A stretch of DNA of 5,661 bases from the NCBI GenBank assembly GCA_035531775.1, contig DATKSG010000055.1:1-5661 (forward strand), written 5' to 3'. A model generated the notes under the pieces. That model was not told where the DNA came from. It worked only from the letters and a program-made list of their open reading frames with translations, and searched no databases. This document shows positions 1-5,432 of this stretch, piece by piece (position 1 is the stretch's first letter; each line of letters begins with the position of its first letter). The stretch is from DATKSG01 sp035531775 (GTDB taxonomy: Bacteria > Actinomycetota > Acidimicrobiia > Acidimicrobiales > UBA8190). The position numbers were made by a program, and so were the translations under genes.

Positions 1-429
1 GTTGAGGCCATCGACGCTGAAGGTTGGCTGCACACGGGAGACATCGGTGTGCTCGATCAGGCCGGAAACTTGCGCATCACCGACCGCAAGAAGGACATGT
101 TCATCGTCGGGGGGTTCAACGCCTATCCAGCCGAGATTGAGCTCACCTTGGTCCAACACCCTGCAGTGTCCCAAGCTGCCGTGATCGGGATGCCCGACGA
201 GCGCCTCGGTGAGGTGGGGCATGCCTTCGTGGTGGCTGGGCCGGACACCGCCGACCTAGCCGCCCTGCCCCACCAACTGGTGCAATGGGCGACCGAGCGC
301 ATGGCCAACTACAAGGTTCCGCGCCAGGTCACCCTGGTCGACTCCCTACCGGTCAATGCCAGTGGCAAGGTGCTCAAGACCGTGTTGAGGGACCGGCTCC
401 ACCAACCCGCACAACGAGAGGGGACGTGA
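1..429 (+). CDS. Acyl-CoA ligase (FadD / AMP-binding family), C-terminal part only
   Basis: The 5' end lies outside the window; the frame is open from base 1 and 142 residues are visible. This is the end of an ANL-superfamily enzyme that activates a carboxylic acid with ATP and then forms the CoA thioester in the cytoplasm. Visible motifs, numbered from the first codon: HTGD at 11-14, whose Asp binds the AMP ribose in this family; the hinge DRKKD at 28-32 followed by MFIVGGFNAYP at 33-43; and the C-terminal NASGK motif with the adenylation Lys at 123. The MFIVGGFNAYPAEIE stretch resembles what I remember of actinobacterial FadD3-type ligases, where FadD3 activates a steroid CD-ring propionate, but the substrate pocket lies in the missing N-terminal part, so specificity is open. 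The stop TGA shares its A with the ATG of the next gene, so the two are very probably co-transcribed and translationally coupled. Confidence 0.93.
   Translation, partial: VEAIDAEGWLHTGDIGVLDQAGNLRITDRKKDMFIVGGFNAYPAEIELTLVQHPAVSQAAVIGMPDERLGEVGHAFVVAGPDTADLAALPHQLVQWATERMANYKVPRQVTLVDSLPVNASGKVLKTVLRDRLHQPAQREGT
416..423 (+). promoter_or_regulatory. Ribosome binding site of the zinc alcohol dehydrogenase
   Basis: The purine run GAGAGGGG lies inside the end of the ligase gene, 5 bases before the ATG at 429. It selects 429 over in-frame start codons further upstream (such as 285), which would only read through the ligase gene in another frame. Confidence 0.75.
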
Positions 430-1532
430 TGCGAGGGATCGTCTACACCGGCGCCGAGGCCAACTTGACCGACAAGCTCGAAGTGGGGTCGCCGGGGCCC
501 ACCGAGGTGAAGGTCAAGATCGAAGCAGCCGGCGTCTGCCACTCGGATCTGTCGGTCATCGACGGGACCATTCCTTGGAAGGCGCCGTCGGTGCTCGGCC
601 ACGAAGGGGCCGGGATAGTGATTGAAGTGGGAAGCGCCGTTCGGTCGGTCAAGCCCGGCGACCACGTGGTCATCGCCACCCTGGCCAGTTGTGGGGCATG
701 CCGGGCTTGTAGCACCGGCCATCCCACGTGGTGCGTGAAGACACTGGGGAACGTGTCCACGCCCTTCACCTATGACGGTGAACCGGCGTCGAATTTCGCC
801 GCCGCTTCGGTCTTCGCCGAGTACACCGTGGTTCAGGAGGTCCAGGCCGTGGTCATCGCCGACGACGTGCCCTTCACCTCGGCCTGTCTGATCGCGTGTG
901 GTGTGCTCACCGGCGTCGGCGCTGTGCTCAATCGGGCCAAGGTGGCTCCGGGAGATACCGCTGCTGTCTTCGGAGTCGGTGGGGTCGGGCTCAACGTCAT
1001 CCAGGGACTGCGCCTGGCGGGGGCCAGTCGCATCGTGGCCGTCGACACGATGGCGAGCAAGGAGGCTCTGGCCGTCCAGTTCGGCGCCACCCACTTCGTC
1101 GATGCATCGGCAGCCGATGCGGTGGCCGAGATCAAGCGGATCGTGCCCCACGGGCCGCAGTCGGTGGCCGGCGCCCTCGGCCCCGGAGGGGTCACCTGGG
1201 CCTTCGACTGCGTGGGGCATCCGGCCGTGTTGCGCAACGCCCTGGACGTCCTCGATTGGGGCGGCACGGCAGTGGCCATCGGAATACCGCCCCGGGGGGC
1301 GGAGGTGGCCGTGGACGTGAACCAGCTGGCTTATGTCGACCGAGGGCTGTTGGGTTGCCGTTACGGATCGGCCCGGCCGCATCACGACATCCCCTTGATG
1401 GTGGAGCTCTACCGCCAGGGGCGGCTCATGCTGGACGAGCTGGTGACGACCACCGCCCCTCTCGAGGGTTTCCGGGGAATCGTGGACGACATGCATGCCG
1501 GCAAGCTGGCCCGCGGCGTCCTGCTGCTCTGA
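429..1532 (+). CDS. Zinc-dependent NAD-type alcohol dehydrogenase (MDR family)
   Basis: This 367-residue protein is a medium-chain dehydrogenase that interconverts alcohols with aldehydes or ketones. The N-terminal GroES-like domain carries the catalytic zinc site: C37 in VCHSD, H58-E59 in GHEGAG, and C157 in IACGVLTG. S39 sits where the family has its proton-relay Ser/Thr. The structural-zinc Cys set is complete: C88, C91, C94, C102. The Rossmann fold follows, with GVGGVG at 182-187 and D206 at the end of the next strand, which favours NAD(H) over NADP(H). The tail, with LMLDELVTTT, resembles actinobacterial class III-like/AdhD-type enzymes. Compared from memory with AdhD-type proteins, about 8-10 extra residues lie around 240-251 before the WAFDCVG strand. 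The start at 429 is set by the ribosome binding site and by the 1-base overlap with the ligase stop. No key residue is missing. The substrate cannot be inferred beyond its likely role beside the ligase. Confidence 0.95.
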   Translation: MRGIVYTGAEANLTDKLEVGSPGPTEVKVKIEAAGVCHSDLSVIDGTIPWKAPSVLGHEGAGIVIEVGSAVRSVKPGDHVVIATLASCGACRACSTGHPTWCVKTLGNVSTPFTYDGEPASNFAAASVFAEYTVVQEVQAVVIADDVPFTSACLIACGVLTGVGAVLNRAKVAPGDTAAVFGVGGVGLNVIQGLRLAGASRIVAVDTMASKEALAVQFGATHFVDASAADAVAEIKRIVPHGPQSVAGALGPGGVTWAFDCVGHPAVLRNALDVLDWGGTAVAIGIPPRGAEVAVDVNQLAYVDRGLLGCRYGSARPHHDIPLMVELYRQGRLMLDELVTTTAPLEGFRGIVDDMHAGKLARGVLLL

Positions 1533-1557
1533 ACCATCCCGAACGGGCCTAGAGGCG
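1533..1557. other. Short convergent intergenic gap with small inverted repeats
   Basis: Only 25 bases separate the stops of the dehydrogenase (+) and the DUF5522 gene (-). The gap contains CCCG-AA-CGGG at 1538-1547 and GCCT-AG-AGGC at 1547-1556. Both have 4-base stems and 2-base loops and no T-tract, so they are too weak to call as an intrinsic terminator. Short GC repeats like these are common by chance at this base composition. Confidence 0.3.
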
Positions 1558-1797
1558 CTACTGCAGGTAGGGGCAGTGCCGGCATCCCCGGTCGCAACAC
1601 GTCCCGCGCTCGAGCAGGAACTTGGCGCACAGCACGAACAAACCGGTGATCGGGTCGGTGTATCCGGCCAACCCGGCCTCCATGGCTTCGCCATGCGCGG
1701 CCAGTATCTCGGCCCGTGCCGGGTGATTCGGGGGCAGCCGGTCGGGATGCGGCTCGCCCAGGAGCCGATCCGATGGTGCCGTGGAGGCTTCCGTCAC
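1558..1797 (-). CDS. Small cysteine-rich DUF5522-type protein
   Basis: This 79-residue protein has a variable N-terminal half rich in Pro, Ala and His and a conserved C-terminal core: YTDPITG at 46-52, a hydrophobic helix with FLLERG at 60-65, then C67-C68-x3-C72-x2-C75-PY. The RG-x-CC-x3-C-x2-CPY signature is what I recognise as DUF5522, a family of unknown function. The four Cys, with H74, could bind zinc or another metal, but that is inference. Residue 69 is Asp where I recall the family often having Gly. The start is GTG at 1797, and its bases form a GTGA overlap with the stop of the upstream small membrane protein gene. No good ribosome binding site is visible, so translation probably depends on coupling. 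It reads against the flanking catabolic genes and is probably unrelated to them in function. Confidence 0.85.
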   Translation of the reverse strand: MTEASTAPSDRLLGEPHPDRLPPNHPARAEILAAHGEAMEAGLAGYTDPITGLFVLCAKFLLERGTCCDRGCRHCPYLQ

Positions 1798-2012
1798 GGC
1801 ACGTTGTGCGTAAAGGCGGCCAGGAGGAACAGAGCACCGAGCACGGTCCAGGCCACGCCCACCAGTAGGCGAGTGGAGCGCGACGGAGCCCGGTCGCCAC
1901 CCCCGGTGCCGCTCACCGGCCGGGCGGGCCCGCTGGTGTTGCCGCCGACCAGGGCGTTGAGGCCGATGAACACGAACAGGGCACCGAGCAGTACGACGAC
2001 CACGCCGAGCAT
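1794..2012 (-). CDS. Small two-helix membrane protein of unknown function
   Basis: This 72-residue protein has two clear hydrophobic segments, about residues 2-23 (rich in V, L and G) and 49-67 (LLVGVAWTVLGALFLLAAF). They are joined by a polar Gly/Ser/Pro loop with Arg at 31, 41, 45 and 48. By the positive-inside rule, the loop should be cytoplasmic and both ends outside. No catalytic motif or known family is recognised. The case for a real gene is the two-helix pattern, the exact 4-base GTGA coupling to the DUF5522 gene, and its position directly after a divergent promoter region. The ATG at 2012 has no Shine-Dalgarno match, which fits a leaderless or very short-leader mRNA. An opposite-strand open frame over the same bases (1495-2025, +) lacks any recognisable protein features. 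Confidence 0.7.
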   Translation of the reverse strand: MLGVVVVLLGALFVFIGLNALVGGNTSGPARPVSGTGGGDRAPSRSTRLLVGVAWTVLGALFLLAAFTHNVP

Positions 2013-2014
2013 CT

Positions 2015-2032
2015 CGACATTGTGACGTGTCG
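2015..2032. repeat. Small inverted repeat in the divergent promoter region (possible operator)
   Basis: CGACA at 2015-2019 and TGTCG at 2028-2032 are perfect 5-base arms around an 8-base spacer. The repeat covers the proposed minus-strand -10 element and lies upstream of the ligase operon, where a TetR- or GntR-type repressor could act on both units. No regulator gene is in the window, and 5-base arms can occur by chance. Confidence 0.25.
2019..2024 (-). promoter_or_regulatory. Possible -10 element for the small membrane protein/DUF5522 pair
   Basis: Read on the minus strand, CACAAT is followed by six bases and then the ATG at 2012. This is the spacing expected for a leaderless actinobacterial transcript, and it matches the missing Shine-Dalgarno site. 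No convincing -35 hexamer is seen, so this is a suggestion only. Confidence 0.3.
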
Positions 2033-2056
2033 GGGTGGCGAAGGGAGGAGCCCTGT

Positions 2057-2062
2057 TACCAT
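2057..2062 (+). promoter_or_regulatory. Possible -10 element for the ligase/EthD-like/SDR operon
   Basis: TACCAT matches the actinobacterial TAnnnT -10 pattern. It ends 10 bases before the ATG at 2073, so a start site 7 or so bases downstream would leave a leader of only a few bases. No -35 match is seen near 2034-2039. The purine run AGGGAGGAG at 2042-2050 is about 22 bases from the ATG, too far to be its normal ribosome binding site, which also points to near-leaderless translation. Confidence 0.3.
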
Positions 2063-2072
2063 CGCCCCCGTT

Positions 2073-3677
2073 ATGACGGTCCGTCAGATATCAGGACCCC
2101 ATACGACCGTGGTGGATCTCCTGCGCACGGCGGCCGCCGTCAACGCCGAGGTGGAGGCCTATGTGGAGGTCGATGCGGCGGGGTCGCCCGGCGTCGTGGC
2201 GGCCGGGCCCGACGGCCGCCGCCGCCTCACCTTCGCCCAGTGGGATGCCGCCGCTGACGGGGTCGCCGCCCTCTTCGCCGATCACGGACTCGGGCCAGGG
2301 GACGTCCTGTGCCTGCTGTTGGCGTCCTCGATCGATTACGCCGTGTGCTACCAAGCTGCCCTCCGCCTGGGCGCGGTGACCTCGGGCGTGAACCCGCGCC
2401 TCGGCCCTAGTGAGCGCCTCTCGATCCTTGAGCGGGCCAGGCCGGTGCTGAGCGTGGTTGACGGGCATCTCGGCCCGGGCCCCGCCGACGGCCCCGGGTC
2501 GCCTCTTCGGAGCGGGCACAAGGGCCATGTGCTCGAGCGCAGCGCCCTTTGGGAGGCGGCCGGCCGAGCGGCACCGAGGCTCCTGCCGTTGGATCCGAAG
2601 GCGCCGGTGGCCATCGTCTGGACGAGCGGGTCCACCGGGGTGCCCAAGGGGGCGGTGTTCGATCACGACAACCTGGCCGCCGTGGCCGCCGGCACCGACG
2701 TCCTGTCACAACCCGGTGACCGGCGCCTGTCGCCACTGCCCTTCGCCCACGTGGGTTACATGACCCGCCCTTGGGACGAGATCGCCCATGGGGTGACGAC
2801 CGTGATCACGCCACAGCCCTGGTCAGCCTCTGGCGCCATCGCCCTCATGGCCCAGGAGCACGTGACCGTGGGGCAGGGTGTCCCCACGCAGTGGGCCCTG
2901 ATGCTGGCCCACCCCGATCTCGAGGGAGCCGACCTTTCGGGGCTCCGCATCGTGGGCACCGGGGCGGCACCAGCAGCCCCGGATCTGGTTGGCGCCATGC
3001 GCAGGCGTTTCGGGTGCCCGGTAGTGGTCCGCTACACGTCCACCGAAGCCGCCCTCGGCACTGGCACCGAGCCCGCCGACTCGGACCAGGTCGTGGCCAC
3101 CACGGTGGGGCGGCCCGTGCCCGGAGTCGAGCTCCGGGTGGAAGCACCTGATGGCTCCCCGCTGCCCAGTGGCTCGGTCGGTCACGTCCGGCTCCGGTCG
3201 CGAGCCGTGATGCGCGGGTATCTGGCTTCCAACGACGATGGGGTGGGCATCGACCCGAAGGCCACCGCCGAGGTGCTCGACCCCGAAGGATGGCTCGACA
3301 CCGGCGACCTGGGCTGGCTGGGGGCCGACGGGAATCTCCGTCTGGCCGGGCGCGTGGCCGAGATGTACATCCGCGGCGGCTACAACGTCTACCCGGTGGA
3401 GGTGGAGCGGGTGTTGCGCCAACATTCCGGCATCACCGATGCGGCCGTCATCGGAGTGGACGACCCTGTGCTCGGGCAGGTTGGCATGGCCTTTGTCGTC
3501 CCAGGGCCACCCGGGCCCGGCGCTCCCAGCCTTGACGACGTGCGCCGGTGGTGTGCAGAGCATCTCGCCGACTACAAGGCCCCCGACCGCCTGAGGCTGG
3601 TCAGCGCACTTCCTCTGACGGCGATGGGCAAGGTCGACAAACAGGCGCTACGCCAGTCGGCAGCGCACTCCCAGTGA
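2073..3677 (+). CDS. Acyl-CoA ligase (FadD / AMP-binding family), full length
   Basis: This 534-residue cytoplasmic enzyme of the ANL superfamily forms an acyl-adenylate and then the acyl-CoA; the length is normal for the family. Motifs, counted from the ATG at 2073: the ATP/AMP P-loop TSGSTGVPKG at 184-193; YTSTE at 321-325 (adenine-binding loop, usually YGxTE); DTGD at 409-412; the hinge region GRVAEMYIRGGYNVYP with R427 and E430; and the adenylation Lys K520 in TAMGK. The hinge has Ala-Glu where the upstream ligase has Lys-Asp, so the two are different subfamilies and not a recent duplication. An in-frame GTG at 2022 would add 17 residues of unconvincing sequence and leave only 9 bases between the divergent starts, so 2073 is preferred. 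It is first in an operon, with 16 bases before the EthD-like gene. The substrate is unknown; a medium-to-long fatty acid or an alicyclic/aromatic acid is possible. Confidence 0.93.
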   Translation: MTVRQISGPHTTVVDLLRTAAAVNAEVEAYVEVDAAGSPGVVAAGPDGRRRLTFAQWDAAADGVAALFADHGLGPGDVLCLLLASSIDYAVCYQAALRLGAVTSGVNPRLGPSERLSILERARPVLSVVDGHLGPGPADGPGSPLRSGHKGHVLERSALWEAAGRAAPRLLPLDPKAPVAIVWTSGSTGVPKGAVFDHDNLAAVAAGTDVLSQPGDRRLSPLPFAHVGYMTRPWDEIAHGVTTVITPQPWSASGAIALMAQEHVTVGQGVPTQWALMLAHPDLEGADLSGLRIVGTGAAPAAPDLVGAMRRRFGCPVVVRYTSTEAALGTGTEPADSDQVVATTVGRPVPGVELRVEAPDGSPLPSGSVGHVRLRSRAVMRGYLASNDDGVGIDPKATAEVLDPEGWLDTGDLGWLGADGNLRLAGRVAEMYIRGGYNVYPVEVERVLRQHSGITDAAVIGVDDPVLGQVGMAFVVPGPPGPGAPSLDDVRRWCAEHLADYKAPDRLRLVSALPLTAMGKVDKQALRQSAAHSQ

Positions 3678-3679
3678 TC

Positions 3680-3685
3680 AGGAGA
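3680..3685 (+). promoter_or_regulatory. Ribosome binding site of the EthD-like gene
   Basis: AGGAGA lies 8 bases before the ATG at 3694 and just after the ligase stop. It firmly sets the start and shows independent initiation within the operon. Confidence 0.8.
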
Positions 3686-3693
3686 GATACCAC

Positions 3694-4581
3694 ATGACCG
3701 GAGCACCAACCCCAGAGCCAGCGGACGGGCGTCCGAAGCGCCAGCACTGCATCGAGGCCGGGGCCGAGCCGATCAAGTTGGGCTCGATGCTCGTCACCCT
3801 TGTGGAGCCCCACCGAGGCCACGAGGTTGCCTACAACCGGTGGTACGAACGAGACCACTTCTACGCCGGGTGCATGATCGGCCCCTACCAGTTCGCCGGC
3901 AAGCGTTTCGTGGCCACCGCCGACCTCAAAGCCCTACGGGATCCCGACCCCTCGAACATCACCGGCGAGCCCGGGCGCGGTACCTACCTAGGCGTCTACT
4001 GGGTGCTCGACGGGTACCACGACGTGTGGAACCGATGGGCCGTCGACCAGGTGAGGGAGTTGCACAAAGCCGGCCGTATGTTCGCCGAGCGCGATCACGT
4101 GCACACCCTCCTCTACCGCTACGCCTGGGAGCACCAGCGCGACGAGGGGGGCCTGCCGTCGGAACTGGCCCTCGACTACCCGTCGGGCGGCTTGGTGGCC
4201 GTGTTCGTCGATAGAAACCCGGAGGTTGGGGCCGCCGACTTCGCCCGCTGGCACACCGACGAGCTATTCCCCTGGCTTCTACCCGGCACCGCAGTCCGCC
4301 TGGTGGTGACGGCCGACCCGCTGCCACTTCTGATCGACGCACCGGGAGACGTCCCCAGGGCCGAGGCCGACGACAACCGCCACCTGATGTTGTGGTTCCT
4401 GGACGATCATCCCTCGTCATCGTGGGGCGGCGTCATACGGGCCTATCGAGAAGCGGCCGAGGGGGCCGGGCACAACATCGTGGCCGCACTACCGTTCGTC
4501 CCGACCGTGCCCGGGACCGATACCTACACCGACATGCTGTGGCCCGATCCGCAGTCGCCAGAGCAAAGGAGTTCGACGTGA
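3694..4581 (+). CDS. Tandem EthD-like / dimeric alpha-beta-barrel protein
   Basis: This soluble 295-residue protein has no signal peptide or membrane segment. After a polar N-terminal tail (1-28) it reads as two related halves, each in strand-helix-strand order. Half one: MLVTLVEP at 32-39, NRWYERDHF at 48-56, RFVATAD at 71-77, then YLGVYWVLDG at 98-107 and a helix around W112 ending AG at 126-127. Half two: LVAVFVD at 167-173, ARWHTDELFPWLLPG at 184-198, RLVVTAD at 202-208, then HLMLWFLDD at 230-238 and a helix around W244 ending AG at 258-259. Segments 98-127 and 230-259 align without gaps at an offset of 132, with both Trp and both AG pairs matching. The W-x3-D/E helix followed by a Pro-Gly turn recalls EthD-type domains, which often degrade or reshape small aromatic or quinone-like compounds, or only bind them. 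The catalytic role here is unknown. It sits between a ligase and an SDR, and its stop overlaps the SDR start, so a role in the same pathway is likely. Confidence 0.85.
   Translation: MTGAPTPEPADGRPKRQHCIEAGAEPIKLGSMLVTLVEPHRGHEVAYNRWYERDHFYAGCMIGPYQFAGKRFVATADLKALRDPDPSNITGEPGRGTYLGVYWVLDGYHDVWNRWAVDQVRELHKAGRMFAERDHVHTLLYRYAWEHQRDEGGLPSELALDYPSGGLVAVFVDRNPEVGAADFARWHTDELFPWLLPGTAVRLVVTADPLPLLIDAPGDVPRAEADDNRHLMLWFLDDHPSSSWGGVIRAYREAAEGAGHNIVAALPFVPTVPGTDTYTDMLWPDPQSPEQRSST
4565..4571 (+). promoter_or_regulatory. Ribosome binding site that decides the SDR start
   Basis: AAAGGAG lies 6 bases before the GTG at 4578, inside the end of the EthD-like gene. It supports the GTG start over the in-frame ATG at 4647, which has no purine-rich site in front of it. 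Confidence 0.8.
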
Positions 4582-5414
4582 CATCGACGACACCTGCTGA
4601 TGATCAGGGCGAGAGCGAATCCGCCACCTCCCCATCGTCCGGCGCCATGGGGGGGATCCCGGCGCGCCGCTTCGAGGGGAAGACAGCCATCGTCACAGGC
4701 GCCGGGTCCGGTATCGGCCGGGCCACTGCCATCAGGCTGGCCGTCGAAGGGGCGGCGGTCGCCTGCCTCGATGTCGTGGCCGCCGGCGTCGACGAGACAG
4801 TGGAGGCACTCGGCGTCCTCGGGGGCAGGGCCGTGGCCTTCCGGTGTGATGTCACCAGCGAGGCCGACGTGCAGCAAACGGTGGACGCCGTGGCCTCCAC
4901 GCTCGGGCGGCCAGGAGTGCTGTGCAATGTGGCGGGCACCGGCGCGTTCGCCCACACCGTGGACATGCCCTTGTCGGCCTGGGACAAGATTCTCGCCGTC
5001 AATCTGACCGGCACGTTCCTCATGACCAAGACGGTTTTGCCCCACCTGCTGCACCCGAAGGGTGGGAGCATCGTGAACGTGGCCTCGACGTCGGGTTTGA
5101 TCGGGTCGGCTTATTCGGCCGCCTACTGCGCTTCCAAGGGAGGCGTGGTCATGCTCACCAAGGCCTTGGCCGTGGAGTTCGCCGGCCGGGGCGTCCGAGT
5201 GAATGCCGTAGCCCCCGGTGGGGTGGACACCCCGCTGATCGCCAACTTCTCATTGCCCGAGGGAGCAGATCCCAAGCACCTGTCTCGTATCGTGAGTCGG
5301 ATGGGGTTCTCCACTCCGGAACAGATCGCCGCCGCCATCGCCTTCCTGGCATCGGACGAGTCGGCGTACACGACGGGTTCGGTTCTCGCCGTCGACGGCG
5401 GCATCACTGCCTGA
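4578..5414 (+). CDS. Short-chain dehydrogenase/reductase (classical SDR)
   Basis: This 278-residue NAD(P)-dependent oxidoreductase would act on a hydroxyl or ketone group of an unknown substrate. The Rossmann motif TGAGSGIG is at 40-47, and D65 ends the second strand, which favours NAD(H). D91 in CDVT contacts the adenine in this family. CNVAG at 116-120 replaces the usual NNAG. The catalytic set is complete: N142, S170, Y183 and K187 (YCASK). NAVAPGGVDTPL and a C-terminal AVDGG match classical FabG-like enzymes. The first 30 or so residues are a polar Ser/Thr/Glu-rich tail before the usual start of the fold. If the tail were absent (ATG at 4647) the protein would be 255 residues, the normal family length. 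The GTG at 4578 is nevertheless preferred because of the ribosome binding site and the 4-base GTGA overlap with the EthD-like gene. It is the last gene of the operon. Confidence 0.95.
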   Translation: MTSTTPADDQGESESATSPSSGAMGGIPARRFEGKTAIVTGAGSGIGRATAIRLAVEGAAVACLDVVAAGVDETVEALGVLGGRAVAFRCDVTSEADVQQTVDAVASTLGRPGVLCNVAGTGAFAHTVDMPLSAWDKILAVNLTGTFLMTKTVLPHLLHPKGGSIVNVASTSGLIGSAYSAAYCASKGGVVMLTKALAVEFAGRGVRVNAVAPGGVDTPLIANFSLPEGADPKHLSRIVSRMGFSTPEQIAAAIAFLASDESAYTTGSVLAVDGGITA

Positions 5415-5432
5415 TCCCGACACCGCTCGAGG
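5415..5432. other. Convergent gap between SDR and sulfatase genes, no terminator seen
   Basis: Eighteen bases separate the two stop codons. No stem-loop or T-run is visible here, so the opposing transcripts may overlap at their 3' ends. Confidence 0.5.

Noticed and set aside
1538..1556. Possible intrinsic terminator after the dehydrogenase
   Set aside because: The stems are 4 bases with 2-base loops and no T-tract, so a stable hairpin is unlikely.
309..1694. Long minus-strand open frame (461 codons) opposite the alcohol dehydrogenase
   Set aside because: It is a GC-rich mirror of the dehydrogenase codons, rich in His, Arg, Gly and Pro, with no recognisable domain, and the dehydrogenase on the other strand has every family motif.
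1495..2025. Plus-strand open frame of 176 codons bridging the dehydrogenase and the second ligase
   Set aside because: It lies opposite the DUF5522 and two-helix genes, has low-complexity Arg/Pro/Thr composition, and has no motif; the minus-strand reading explains the region better.
2823..3563. Minus-strand open frame of 246 codons opposite the second ligase
   Set aside because: It is a shadow of the AMP-binding gene, with no start context and no domain-like pattern.
4524..5054. Minus-strand open frame of 176 codons opposite the SDR
   Set aside because: It overlaps the SDR coenzyme-binding region entirely; the SDR has a complete catalytic set, and this frame shows only biased composition.
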